The notes under the pieces: generated by a model | Databases searched by the model: none | The model's input: only the letters and a program-made list of their open reading frames with translations | What the model was told of the DNA's origin: nothing | DNA from: Marinilabilia salmonicolor | Lineage (GTDB): Bacteria; Bacteroidota; Bacteroidia; Bacteroidales; Marinilabiliaceae | Assembly (NCBI RefSeq): GCF_003003035.1 | Contig: NZ_PVTS01000003.1 | Span: 1-64,000 of the forward strand | Reading direction: 5' to 3' | Length of the DNA stretch: 64,000 nt | Position numbers and translations under genes: made by a program | Shown: piece by piece, positions 7,556-16,897 of the stretch | Layout: each line of letters begins with the position of its first letter | Position numbering within the stretch: the stretch's first letter is position 1

Positions 7556-10500
7556 CTATCCAAGCTTTATTTGTAACTCCGGATGCTCATCAAAAAACTG
7601 AAGAACATCCTTGTGCGATAAATCAATTCGGGCCGATCTGGAAAGCATCTGGACACGATAATTCTCATTGGCCGGATCAAAAACATTAAACCGCAACGAA
7701 ACATGACCTCTGTTTTCAAGCATCACATTGGCCAGTTCGTTCACCAGATCATCGGTAATCTTATCCAATGCGATATTCAGCGACAAACTTTGCACCTGGG
7801 TTTCCAGCACCTCATTCAAAAATGAAATAGAATTGATTTTGGCTTCCAGTTCTTCAGGTCTGTATTTTTTAGGTTGTACTTTACCTTTTACAAGCAGAAA
7901 TATACTGCCATCCTCAGGTACATTATGATATTTACTGTAATCGGTATAATCACGCCCAAAAAGTGGAAATTCGTGTGAACCGGAATAATCTTCAATGGTA
8001 ATAATGGCAAAGGGGTTCTCTTTCATTCGGGTAACTCCCCTGCGGATACCTGTTACCATTCCACCCACTATAAAACTTCTCCCATTAATCAGCGTCAGGT
8101 CATCAAGGTCGCTAAGAGACATATTACAATAGTGCTTCAGCTCCAGCTTATAACGATCCAGCGGATGAGCAGAAAGATAAATACCAATCAGCTCCTTCTC
8201 CCTTCCAAGTTTCTCAATACTGGTAAATTCCGGAACATTGGGTGGGGTGGGTTTTTTAACCGCCCCGGTCATATCAGCAGCCCCAAACAATGACACCTGG
8301 TTACTGGCCTTATCGGCCTGGTAGCGGTTGCCATAGCGCAGCAGACGCTCAATAAAGGTGCCATCCTCCCCATCTGAAATTGCAAAATACTGTGCCCGGT
8401 TAAACTCATCCAGGTTATCAAAAGCGCCTGAAGCCGCCAGTCCTTCAAAGTTCTTTTTATTCACAGTCTGAAGATTCACTCTTTCCACAAAATCGAAAAT
8501 TCCCTTAAAGGGTCCTCCCTCTTCACGTTTACGGATTACCTCTTCCACAGCTCCTGCACCAACACCCTTAATTCCTGCCATTCCAAAACGAATAGCTCCC
8601 TGAGCATTTACGGTAAACTTCCGGAAACTCTCATTCACATCCGGCCCAAGCACTTCGAGTCCCATTCTCCGGCACTCCTCCATAAAGGTGGTAATCTTGG
8701 TAATGTCAGTAAGGTTGCGACTCAAAACCCCGGACATAAACTCGGCAGGATAGTGTGCTTTCAGGTATCCAGTCTGATATGCCACATACGCATAACAAAC
8801 AGAGTGTGACTTGTTAAATGCATAACTGGCAAAGGCCTCCCAGTCTTTCCAGATTTTTTCAATCAGCTCTTCAGGATTTTTATTTACCTGTTTGCACCCT
8901 TCCACAAACTCTTCATTCTTCAGACAGCCATCATGGAACTTGTCCTTCAGCTTGGCCATCATATCCAGGAGCTTTTTCCCCATCGCCTTACGCAGGGAAT
9001 CAGATTCACCACGGGTAAATCCACCCAGGGCCCGCGACAAAAGCATCACCTGCTCCTGAAAAACCGTAATTCCATAGGTATCCTTCAGATAGGACTCCAT
9101 CATCGGATGATCGTAATTGATCTCCTTGCGCCCGTGCTTACGATCGATATAATCCGGAATGTATTCCATTGGCCCCGGTCGATACAAGGCATTCATTGCC
9201 ACCAGATCCTCGAATCGGTTTGGCTCAAGTGCGCGCAAATGTTTTTTCATTCCGGGCGATTCAAACTGGAAAATAGCTGTCGTATCTCCCCGGGCGAAGA
9301 GTTCGAACGTCTCCTTATCATCGGGGGGCAGTGTTTCCACATCCACATCAATTCCCTTGGAGAGTTTTATATTTTCGAGTGTTTCCTTAATGATGGAAAG
9401 CGTTTTCAGACCCAGAAAATCCATCTTCAACAGCCCGATAGCTTCCACATATCGTCCGTCGTATTGAGTGGTCATCAAATTCTCTTCCTTGGTAGGGATG
9501 AGCGGAATATGCTGCTCCAGCGGATCGCGCCCAATCAGCACGCCACAGGCATGAACACCGGTCTGGCGCACCGACCCTTCCAGACGGCAGGCCAGCTCCA
9601 TCGTTTTCAAGACCCTCTCCTCACCCCGTGATCGTGCCTCGCGGATGCGCTCTGCAAAAATCTTATATACTTCGAGCTTTCCTTCAAGCTTCCCATTTCC
9701 GGCATTACGAGCGGCTCTCAGATCAGCTTCAATTTTTGAAATCGCCCCATCGATACTTCCTGTCCCCTTTTCCCGGTCCAGCACTTCCTGGTATGCATTG
9801 GCCAGTTTGGTGCCGGGTCTTTCCGGAATCAATTTGGCCAGTTTATCGGTATCCGGCAGAGGCAGTTTCAACACCCTCCCCACGTCACGAATAGCCAAAC
9901 GTGCAGCCATGGTTCCAAAGGTACAGATATGAGCCACCTTATCGCGGCCATACTTTTCTGTCACCCAGTCGAGTACCAGCTGGCGTCCGTCATCGTCAAA
10001 GTCGATGTCCACATCAGGCATGGAAATACGGTCCGGATTAAGAAAACGTTCAAACAGCAAATCGTGCTTTATGGGATCAATATTGGTAATTCCCACGCAA
10101 TAAGAAACCGCGGCACCGGCTGCCGAGCCACGGCCCGGCCCTACCAGAACACCCATTTCGCGAGCCGCATTTATAAAGTCCTGCACAATCAAAAAGTATC
10201 CGGGAAAACCCATTGTTTTGATGGTATTCAACTCAAAATCGAGCCGCTCCTTCACATCATCGGGAATGGGATCTCCATATCGAACCGGATCTTTGGCACC
10301 TTCATACGCGAGGTGTGTGAGGTAATCGGATTCCAGCTTCACCCGTATCAAATGTTCATAATCGCCTCCCAGCGCATCATAACGATCGCCGAACTCCTCC
10401 CGGAGGTTCTCTTCCGGAAACTGTTCCTTGTAACCTTCGAAAGTCCCAAAATCAGTAGGAATGGCAAAGAAAGGCATAATGGGGGCAGAGTTCAACTCAT

Positions 10501-11356
10501 AGACCTCCACCTTATCGGCAATTTCGGCTGTATTTTGCAAGGCTTCGGGAACATCCTTAAACAGATCGTTCATTTCAGCTGTGGTTTTAAACCACTCCTG
10601 CCGGGTATAACGCATCCGGTTTTCGTCATCAAAATCCTTTCCGGTATTCAGGCAGATTAATAGGTCGTGCGCTTCAGCATCAGCAGCATTGGTAAAGTGC
10701 ACATCATTGGCAGCAATTACCTTCACGCCCAGCTCTTTGGAAAACTCCAGCAATTTTTCATTTACCAACACCTGATTGTCATAAACATCATGACGCGACT
10801 TAGGATCCTCAGCAGGATGTCTTTGCAGTTCCAGGTAATAATCATCTCCAAACACACGCTTAAACCATAAAACACTCTCTTTCGCTCCCTCCAGGTCTCC
10901 TGCCATAATTTTCTGGGGAACTTCCCCCCCGATACAGGCAGAAGTCACAATCAGTCCTTCACTATGCTGTTCCAATAAGTTTTTGTCAATCCGGGGCTTA
11001 TAGTAAAACCCCTCCACATTGGCAATAGAGATCAGTTTCAGCAAATTACGATACCCTGTCCGGTTTTTGGCCAGCAATATAAGGTGGTCGCCCCGACCGT
11101 CGAGCTTGCTGTCTGTTTTATCGTGAATGGTCCGGGCTGCAACGTAAGTCTCACATCCAAGAATGGGCTTGACATCATTTTTCTTGCAGGCATCAAAAAA
11201 CTCCTTAATGCCAAACATGGTTCCATGATCGGTAAGTGCCAGAGCTTTCATCCCGTCGTTCTTAGCCTTAGTTACCAAGTCGTTAACGCTGGCAGCGCCA
11301 TCAAGTATAGAGTATTGGGAGTGAACGTGTAAGTGTGTAAAAGGTATTAAATCCAT
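7556..11356 (-). CDS. dnaE: DNA polymerase III subunit alpha
   Basis: 1266 aa, replicative DNA polymerase of the DnaE1 type. The PHP domain is at the N-terminus (FTHLHVHSQYSILDGAASV, ALTDHGTMFG). The polymerase core includes GPGRGSAAGAAVSYCVGIT (about 405-423) and the catalytic Asp triplet PDVDIDFDDDGR (about 448-459). The fingers region holds TVFQEQVMLL and YAFNKSHSVCYA. A helix-hairpin-helix tandem (GIKGVGAGAVEEV) and a C-terminal OB fold (about 1070-1160) follow. The length is greater than in E. coli DnaE, as usual for Bacteroidota. A minus-strand promoter element lies about 30 bp before the start. Confidence 0.97.
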   Translation of the reverse strand: MDLIPFTHLHVHSQYSILDGAASVNDLVTKAKNDGMKALALTDHGTMFGIKEFFDACKKNDVKPILGCETYVAARTIHDKTDSKLDGRGDHLILLAKNRTGYRNLLKLISIANVEGFYYKPRIDKNLLEQHSEGLIVTSACIGGEVPQKIMAGDLEGAKESVLWFKRVFGDDYYLELQRHPAEDPKSRHDVYDNQVLVNEKLLEFSKELGVKVIAANDVHFTNAADAEAHDLLICLNTGKDFDDENRMRYTRQEWFKTTAEMNDLFKDVPEALQNTAEIADKVEVYELNSAPIMPFFAIPTDFGTFEGYKEQFPEENLREEFGDRYDALGGDYEHLIRVKLESDYLTHLAYEGAKDPVRYGDPIPDDVKERLDFELNTIKTMGFPGYFLIVQDFINAAREMGVLVGPGRGSAAGAAVSYCVGITNIDPIKHDLLFERFLNPDRISMPDVDIDFDDDGRQLVLDWVTEKYGRDKVAHICTFGTMAARLAIRDVGRVLKLPLPDTDKLAKLIPERPGTKLANAYQEVLDREKGTGSIDGAISKIEADLRAARNAGNGKLEGKLEVYKIFAERIREARSRGEERVLKTMELACRLEGSVRQTGVHACGVLIGRDPLEQHIPLIPTKEENLMTTQYDGRYVEAIGLLKMDFLGLKTLSIIKETLENIKLSKGIDVDVETLPPDDKETFELFARGDTTAIFQFESPGMKKHLRALEPNRFEDLVAMNALYRPGPMEYIPDYIDRKHGRKEINYDHPMMESYLKDTYGITVFQEQVMLLSRALGGFTRGESDSLRKAMGKKLLDMMAKLKDKFHDGCLKNEEFVEGCKQVNKNPEELIEKIWKDWEAFASYAFNKSHSVCYAYVAYQTGYLKAHYPAEFMSGVLSRNLTDITKITTFMEECRRMGLEVLGPDVNESFRKFTVNAQGAIRFGMAGIKGVGAGAVEEVIRKREEGGPFKGIFDFVERVNLQTVNKKNFEGLAASGAFDNLDEFNRAQYFAISDGEDGTFIERLLRYGNRYQADKASNQVSLFGAADMTGAVKKPTPPNVPEFTSIEKLGREKELIGIYLSAHPLDRYKLELKHYCNMSLSDLDDLTLINGRSFIVGGMVTGIRRGVTRMKENPFAIITIEDYSGSHEFPLFGRDYTDYSKYHNVPEDGSIFLLVKGKVQPKKYRPEELEAKINSISFLNEVLETQVQSLSLNIALDKITDDLVNELANVMLENRGHVSLRFNVFDPANENYRVQMLSRSARIDLSHKDVLQFFDEHPELQIKLG

Positions 11357-11387
11357 AGTGCGTTTGTGAACGGTTTCGATGAACCTA

Positions 11388-11395
11388 CAAAATTA
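11388..11395 (-). promoter_or_regulatory. Putative dnaE promoter -7 element
   Basis: The minus strand reads TAATTTTG (TAnnTTTG match) about 32 bp upstream of the dnaE ATG. A T-rich stretch about 20 bp further upstream could serve as the -33 region. Confidence 0.5.
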
Positions 11396-11508
11396 TCCAA
11401 ATTCATCGGGAAAAAAACTAATCGGTCCACCGCTTGATGAAAATTACTAAACGATGGATAAATGGTATTTGTTTTATGGGACTTTTCTATTTTAAAGGAA
11501 CCCTTGAC

Positions 11509-11600
11509 AATAGATCGTTAGATTTTAGAGATTAGAAAAAATCGTATAACATTGACATTCTAAATTTTATCAAAAACACTCATTTCAACTTAAAAAATTA
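11509..11600 (+). repeat. Dispersed repeat, copy A (second copy at 55060)
   Basis: About 92 bp in the dnaE-rpsP intergenic region closely match 55060-55160 upstream of leuC, including the shared words TTTTAGAGATTAGA, ACATTGACATTCT and AATTTTATCAAAAA. There is no reading frame. The two copies differ by small indels, so this is an old dispersed element rather than an assembly duplicate. Confidence 0.75.
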
Positions 11601-11811
11601 ATTAAGTTGGCATTTATAGGATATCGGGCCTTTCACAGTTTTATTTAAGAATCGATGAGATTGAGCAATAAACAGGAGAGATTCCAAAAGAACATACCAG
11701 GACAAGCAATTAACAAACACGCAATTACAACCCAAATCAATTCCAAAGCAGATTTCAGGGAATGTTCTAAAAATAAAGTTGAAGGATGTTTCGTAAATAA
11801 ATAAATCGCCT

Positions 11812-11819
11812 TATATTTG
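11812..11819 (+). promoter_or_regulatory. rpsP promoter -7 element
   Basis: TATATTTG matches TAnnTTTG exactly, and TTTC lies about 20 bp upstream as a near -33 box. rpsP starts 44 bp downstream. Apart from this and the repeat, the 507-bp gap 11357-11863 shows nothing recognisable. Confidence 0.65.
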
Positions 11820-11863
11820 CAGTCTCAAAAAAGTAGGTTGTTTAATTATAATTATTTAGAAAC

Positions 11864-12487
11864 ATGCCCGTAAAAATCAGATTAGCGAGACACGGACGAA
11901 AAAGGTATGCTTACTACCACATTGTGGTAGCAGATAGCAGGGCGCCACGAGATGGTAAATACATCGAGCGGATTGGATCATACAATCCCAACACAAATCC
12001 TGCTACGATCGAACTCGATTTCGATAAAGCCTTAACATGGCTTGGCAAAGGCGCCCAACCTACTGACACAACCCGTGCAATCCTGAGTTACCAAGGGGTA
12101 CTCATGAAAAAACACTTGCTCGAAGGTGTAAAAAAAGGTGCTTTTGATGAAGCCGAAGCTGAACGTCGCTTCCAAAAATGGATGGAAGAGAAAGAAGCTA
12201 AGATTCAGGCTAAAAAAGACCAGCTTTCTTCTGAATCAGAGAAAGATCGGAAAGCCCGTCTCGAGCAGGAGGCCAAAGTAAATGCTGAAAGAGCAGAAAA
12301 ACTGGCCAAGAGAAATGCCGAGTTGGCTGCCGAAGCTGAAGCTGAAACAAAAGAAGAAGAAGCTGCTGACACTGACGAAGCTACTGAAGAAGCCGCAGAA
12401 GAAACTCCCGCTGAGGAAACCAAAGCTGAAGAAGCTGAAGAGCCCAAAGCTGAAGCCTCTGACGAAGAGACTAAAAAAGAAGAGTAA
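11864..12487 (+). CDS. rpsP: 30S ribosomal protein S16 with long acidic C-terminal tail
   Basis: 207 aa. Residues 1-80 are canonical S16 ([34 protein letters not shown]), a 30S assembly protein that binds 16S rRNA. The remainder is about 125 residues beyond the usual E. coli length: a charged helical stretch ([18 protein letters not shown]...) followed by a low-complexity Ala/Glu/Lys tail rich in EEA repeats. Such extensions are common in Bacteroidota S16, and their role is unknown. The gene is not linked to rimM or trmD here; rimM lies 26 kb away. Confidence 0.95.
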   Translation: MPVKIRLARHGRKRYAYYHIVVADSRAPRDGKYIERIGSYNPNTNPATIELDFDKALTWLGKGAQPTDTTRAILSYQGVLMKKHLLEGVKKGAFDEAEAERRFQKWMEEKEAKIQAKKDQLSSESEKDRKARLEQEAKVNAERAEKLAKRNAELAAEAEAETKEEEAADTDEATEEAAEETPAEETKAEEAEEPKAEASDEETKKEE

Positions 12488-12513
12488 ACCTTCTGGTTTC
12501 ATTCATGACAAAA

Positions 12514-12546
12514 TAAAAGCTGCCCCAAAAAGGGTGGCTTTTTTTG
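12514..12546 (+). terminator. rpsP intrinsic terminator
   Basis: AAAGCTGCCCC pairs with GGGTGGCTTT around an AAAAA loop and is followed by a seven-T run. It lies about 30 bp after the rpsP stop. Confidence 0.85.
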
Positions 12547-12731
12547 TTTCTATCTATCCCCAAAAACCTCCATTAATTATTTTTAAGCAAAAATAACATC
12601 ACATCAAATATCTTCTTCAACCCGCTGAAATCAATAAAGAAATAAATCTCTATTTCTTTGTAATGATTTTAAATATGCTCTAAAACAGGTTACAATGCTG
12701 TGTGGTAACAGGAAAAGTAAAGTAAAAAGAC

Positions 12732-12739
12732 TACTTTTG
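12732..12739 (+). promoter_or_regulatory. Promoter -7 element of the CoA-transferase gene
   Basis: TACTTTTG matches TAnnTTTG and lies 52 bp before the start codon, with only AT-rich sequence between the rpsP terminator and this site. Confidence 0.55.
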
Positions 12740-12791
12740 CAGCGATTTTCAGGAATAAATTAAAACAACACTTTATAAAAATTGTTTCGAC

Positions 12792-14093
12792 ATGCAGTAT
12801 AAAACAGTAACCGCCGAAGAGGCAGTTAAAGTAATCAAATCGGGAGACCGCATCCACATGAGTAGTGTGGCTGTTACTCCTCATGCTCTCATCAATGCAA
12901 TGGTTGAGCGTGGCAAGAAAGGCGAATTCAAAGATGTAAAAATTCAGCACATCCATACCGAAGGTCCTGCTCCTTATGCAGACCCCGAGCTGGAAGGCAT
13001 TTTTCAACTTGAATCATTCTTTGTAGGTGGCAACGTACGCAAGGTAACTCAGGCAGGATATGCCGATTACATTCCTGTATTCCTGAGCGAAACGCAGAAA
13101 CTCATACGCGAAGGTTATCTAAAAGTCAATGTGGCCATGATTCAGGTATCCACTCCTGACCGTCACGGATATGTTTCTCTGGGAACTTCGGTAGATGCAA
13201 CACTGGCTGCAGTGGAATGCGCCGATATTGTTATTGCACAAATCAACAAGTACGTACCACGTACCTGGGGTGATGCACAGATCAACATGCGCGATATCGA
13301 CTATTTTGTTGAGCATGATGAACCGCTCTTTATCCACAACAATGCACCTCTTTCGGATATTGAACGTGCCATTGGCCACAACGTGGCAGAATTGGTAGAA
13401 GACGGCGCTTGTTTGCAAATGGGAATTGGTGGTATCCCCAATGCTGTTTTAGCAGAACTGGGCAACCACAAAGATCTTGGCGTACACACCGAAATGTTCT
13501 CTGACGGAATTCTTCCCCTGGTAGAAAAGGGAGTGGTTAACGGAAAGAAAAAGCAATTGGACAAAGGGCTGATGGTAGCTTCATTCCTCATGGGGTCGCA
13601 GGAACTTTACGACTTTGTAAACGACAACCCGCAGGTAGCCATGATGGATGTGCAACACACCAACAGTGTTAATGTAATACGCAAGCAAAAGAAAGTGACT
13701 GCGATTAATTCTGCTCTTTCTGTGGATATTACCGGTCAGGTATGTGCCGATTCTATCGGAACCACTCACTACTCCGGAGTAGGCGGTCAGATTGACTTCA
13801 TCCGTGGTGCAGGATATTCCGAAGGTGGAAAACCCATCATTGCCATGCCTTCAGTTACCGGAAAAGGCGTTTCGAAGATTGCTCCCGTACTAATGGAAGG
13901 TTCAGGCGTAGTTACCACCCGTGCCAATATGCACTGGTTAGTTACCGAATATGGCGCAGTGAACCTTTACGGAAAAACCTTGCAGGAAAGAGCCCGACTC
14001 ATCACTTCTGTGGCACATCCCGACCATCGTGAGATGCTGGAAAAAGCAGCTTTCGATCGTTTCGGATCTCATTACCACTTTGTTTCCAAATAA
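12792..14093 (+). CDS. Acetyl-CoA hydrolase/transferase family protein (acetate CoA-transferase type)
   Basis: 433 aa, full length for the family that moves CoA between acetate and other short acyl groups (acetyl-CoA hydrolase, butyryl-CoA or 4-hydroxybutyrate CoA-transferases). Family signs are the N-terminal VIKSGDRIHMSSVAVTPHAL, the middle MGIGGIPNAVLAELGNHKDL followed by GVHTEMFSDG (region of the catalytic Glu), and GVGGQIDFIRGA near residue 330. In a fermentative or facultative bacterium it would link acetate to acyl-CoA pools. The exact acyl donor cannot be settled from sequence. It is monocistronic, with its own promoter element and terminator. Confidence 0.85.
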   Translation: MQYKTVTAEEAVKVIKSGDRIHMSSVAVTPHALINAMVERGKKGEFKDVKIQHIHTEGPAPYADPELEGIFQLESFFVGGNVRKVTQAGYADYIPVFLSETQKLIREGYLKVNVAMIQVSTPDRHGYVSLGTSVDATLAAVECADIVIAQINKYVPRTWGDAQINMRDIDYFVEHDEPLFIHNNAPLSDIERAIGHNVAELVEDGACLQMGIGGIPNAVLAELGNHKDLGVHTEMFSDGILPLVEKGVVNGKKKQLDKGLMVASFLMGSQELYDFVNDNPQVAMMDVQHTNSVNVIRKQKKVTAINSALSVDITGQVCADSIGTTHYSGVGGQIDFIRGAGYSEGGKPIIAMPSVTGKGVSKIAPVLMEGSGVVTTRANMHWLVTEYGAVNLYGKTLQERARLITSVAHPDHREMLEKAAFDRFGSHYHFVSK

Positions 14094-14110
14094 GAAACCG
14101 TAATCATATA

Positions 14111-14150
14111 ATAAAAGCCGGGGACATGATCTGTCACCGGCTTTTATTTT
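14111..14150. terminator. Bidirectional terminator after the CoA-transferase gene
   Basis: AAAAGCCGGGGACA pairs with TGTCACCGGCTTTT (one mismatch) around a short loop, with T tracts on both strands. It separates convergent genes. Confidence 0.9.
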
Positions 14151-14164
14151 ATATGAAAATTTTC

Positions 14165-15187
14165 CTATTTAAAAATCTGGTTGCCCGAAGTGCTCGAACC
14201 ATTGACAAAGATCTCTCCTCCGGAAATTTCCAGCTTGTCGTCAGCCGAAGAGTTACCTGCCATCAACCTCCCGGAATTTGATTTCAATCTGAAACTTAAA
14301 GACTCTATCTCATTTAAGACATCCATTTCTACGTCTCCCGAAACAGAGCGAAAATGACTATCCCCGGTAAGCATTATACCGGTGCCCGCCTGATCTCCAC
14401 TGGTGGAAGAAATTTTCAAACTACCGGTAACATCCATTAATGTAACACTTCCGGATACAGTCTCACACTGCAAATCCCCTTTAAGTATATTTACGCGAAT
14501 GCTCCCTGAGGTTGTTTTTGCCGAAGCTCCGCTCATCAAACTTTCCAATACAAAATCTCCGGAAGTGGATCCGAGAGAAACAACTCCTTCGACCATTTTC
14601 GCGGAAATATTCCCAGAGGTGCTATTTCCGGTAAAACCTCCCTTAACATCTGATACACGAACATCTCCACTTACTGAATTCGCTTTCAACTGACCACTTA
14701 TAAGGGAGGCCTCAATCTCCCCCGAAACCGATTTCAGCCGGCAACCAGAACCTGCTCCGGAAACCCGGATGTCCCCTGAAACAGAAGCAAGCGACATATC
14801 ATCACTCCCTATGTTAAGAACTTCCACATCCCCCGATACATTTTCTATGGTAAGCATCACGTCTTCCGGGGCATCAAAAGACAAAAGTCCTTTAGCAATA
14901 CCCCTCATCATGGTAGGATGTTCCACCCAAACTTTAAGCAAATTACCTTCCCGCAAAGTTTTAATTGCATAATCTTCAATACTGCGAGTCACTCTGATTT
15001 CCCCGGTCAGATGGACCTCATCAGAAGTCCCTGCATTAACGGAGACATCACAAAATACACCTTTAACCTGAATGGCCTGAACTCCCGAAAAACGTTCATC
15101 CACCTGGTCTGCCAATTGCTGAGCGACTGCCAACTGGCACCCTGCAAGCAGGAGAAGAAAGATGGAAAGAGACAAGAAGTGTTTCAT
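14165..15187 (-). CDS. Exported DUF4097-type beta-repeat protein
   Basis: 340 aa. The N-terminus is a hydrophobic signal (FLSLSIFLLLLAGCQLAVAQ). LLAGC fits a lipobox, so it may be a lipoprotein, or signal peptidase I may cut after AVA. The mature part is made of many 15-25 residue repeats of the form SxSGDIxV / TSGSIRV / SVSGDVEM, the pattern of DUF4097 (putative adhesin) proteins predicted to form a right-handed beta-solenoid. No catalytic motif is visible. It is probably an outer-surface or periplasmic structural protein. It stands alone on the minus strand beside mpl. Confidence 0.8.
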   Translation of the reverse strand: MKHFLSLSIFLLLLAGCQLAVAQQLADQVDERFSGVQAIQVKGVFCDVSVNAGTSDEVHLTGEIRVTRSIEDYAIKTLREGNLLKVWVEHPTMMRGIAKGLLSFDAPEDVMLTIENVSGDVEVLNIGSDDMSLASVSGDIRVSGAGSGCRLKSVSGEIEASLISGQLKANSVSGDVRVSDVKGGFTGNSTSGNISAKMVEGVVSLGSTSGDFVLESLMSGASAKTTSGSIRVNILKGDLQCETVSGSVTLMDVTGSLKISSTSGDQAGTGIMLTGDSHFRSVSGDVEMDVLNEIESLSFRLKSNSGRLMAGNSSADDKLEISGGEIFVNGSSTSGNQIFK

Positions 15188-15265
15188 AATTTCATAATTA
15201 GATTAGATGAGTAAAAACTGTTAACACCTAAATGTGACGCCTCTCCCATGAAAATAGTTACAATA

Positions 15266-16621
15266 TTAACTTAAAACTTCTTCTGCAAGAGCATTCACAT
15301 CAATCCCTGCCAAATTGCCGGAGGTCATCAGCAGCAGATTTGAATTTTCCAATCTTTTGCCGGCAAGAAACTGATGCAATTTATCACCATCTGTAAACAC
15401 TTTCAACCCTTTTTTTGCAAATGCATGTTCCACATCTTTAATGGTAACTTCCTCCAGCTTTTTATGCGCAACAACCTCAGGATCGAAGAAAACAACCGCT
15501 TCGTCGGCATTCTCCATCGCACCCTCGTATTGCGGTAAAAACTCCCTGTTAAGGCTACTGAATGTGTGCAACTCAACCACCGCCAGCAACTGCCGGTGTG
15601 GGTACTGATCTTTAACAGCAGCCACCGTTGCTTTTACTTTTGAAGGAGCATGTGCAAAATCATAAAAAACAGAAGCATTCTCATTTTCAGAAAGCACCTG
15701 CAGTCTCCTGGCAGCCCCTTCAAAATACTGCATCGATTCCCAGAAATCTTTTTCTGTAACACCAAGATCTTTTGCCACCAGTAAAGCTCCGGCCAGATTC
15801 TGAAAATTATGATGCCCGAAGATCTTTAACACATAGTTCCTTTCATCACAAACAACAAGGGTTTCTCCGTTAAAAGACTCCGTTTCCACCTCATTGTATG
15901 ATAAAGCATTAAGCTCCGGGTGCCTGTGGGCAATTGCCTGAAGCACCGGATCCTGCTGATAAAAAATAAAGCTGCCTCCCGGCTCAAGTGTTTGTGCAAA
16001 AAGTTCAAACTGATGATTGTATTCCTCTTCGGTGGGAAACACATTGACATGGTCCCATGCAACACCTGTAACCAATGCTATCCGGGGTTTGTACCACAAA
16101 AACTTTGGACGAAGATCAATGGGGGAGGAAAGGTATTCATCTCCCTCAAAAACAGCAATATCCGACTCATCCGAAAGCTCTACCATTGTATCAAAGCCCT
16201 TTATGTGAGCACCTACCATAAAGTCAAACTTTCGCCCCGTCTCTTTAAGCACGTGCAAAAGCATGGAGGTGATGGTTGTTTTGCCATGACTGCCGGCAAT
16301 CACCACCCGCTTCTTGTTTTTTGTTTGCTCATACAAATACTCGGGATATGAATAAACCTTAAGATTAAGTTTTTGAGCTTTCAACAACTCCGGATTATCA
16401 GATCTGGCATGCATGCCAAGGATCACGGCATCCAGATCTTCCGAAATAGTGTCGGGCGACCATCCTTCCTTGACAGGAAGCAGCCCATGATTCTGCAACC
16501 TGGATTTACTGGGTTCAAAAATCTTATCATCCGAGCCTGTAACATGAAATCCTTTTTTGTGAAGGGCAATGGCAAGGTTGTGCATTGCGCTTCCTCCTAT
16601 CGCTATAAAATGAACTCTCAT
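15266..16621 (-). CDS. mpl: UDP-MurNAc:L-alanyl-gamma-D-glutamyl-meso-DAP ligase (murein peptide recycling)
   Basis: 451 aa Mur-ligase family protein. Mpl reattaches recovered tripeptide from peptidoglycan turnover to UDP-N-acetylmuramate with ATP. Visible are the N-terminal Rossmann motif HFIAIGGSAMHNLAIALHKK, the ATP loop VVIAGSHGKTTITSM (about 109-123), AVFEGDEYLSS, VAWDHVNVFPT, and the C-terminal ligase domain with YDFAHAPSKVKATVAAVK. The AGSHGKTT loop and HAPxK element separate Mpl from MurC. meso-DAP murein also fits dapD and ddh in this window. Confidence 0.92.
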   Translation of the reverse strand: MRVHFIAIGGSAMHNLAIALHKKGFHVTGSDDKIFEPSKSRLQNHGLLPVKEGWSPDTISEDLDAVILGMHARSDNPELLKAQKLNLKVYSYPEYLYEQTKNKKRVVIAGSHGKTTITSMLLHVLKETGRKFDFMVGAHIKGFDTMVELSDESDIAVFEGDEYLSSPIDLRPKFLWYKPRIALVTGVAWDHVNVFPTEEEYNHQFELFAQTLEPGGSFIFYQQDPVLQAIAHRHPELNALSYNEVETESFNGETLVVCDERNYVLKIFGHHNFQNLAGALLVAKDLGVTEKDFWESMQYFEGAARRLQVLSENENASVFYDFAHAPSKVKATVAAVKDQYPHRQLLAVVELHTFSSLNREFLPQYEGAMENADEAVVFFDPEVVAHKKLEEVTIKDVEHAFAKKGLKVFTDGDKLHQFLAGKRLENSNLLLMTSGNLAGIDVNALAEEVLS

Positions 16622-16897
16622 TCGTTATTTATTATTTCGTAACCAATTAATCTAACCTGCATTATTTACAAATAATCTCTTCCGATAATTCATGAATCGA
16701 AAATTGACGAAGTCAATAAAGCAGGGAAAATAAAAGGGAAAATTAATCATTTTTTCATAAAGCAACCATAAAATGAAAATTGCATGACTTAGAACTGAAT
16801 ATGCAGGATTTTATAAATACCGGATAAAAAGACTTTATACAAAAATAGCGTTCTCAGATATCCCGAAAACGCCATTCAAATAAAATACAACAATCTA

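Noticed and set aside
8933-10660. Long plus-strand frames opposite dnaE (up to 243 codons)
   Set aside because: dnaE on the other strand is fully supported by motifs; these frames have no domains.
12205-12502. Minus-strand Ser/Ala- and Phe/Ser-rich frames opposite the S16 tail
   Set aside because: They are antisense products of the repetitive GAA/GCT tail codons, not genes.
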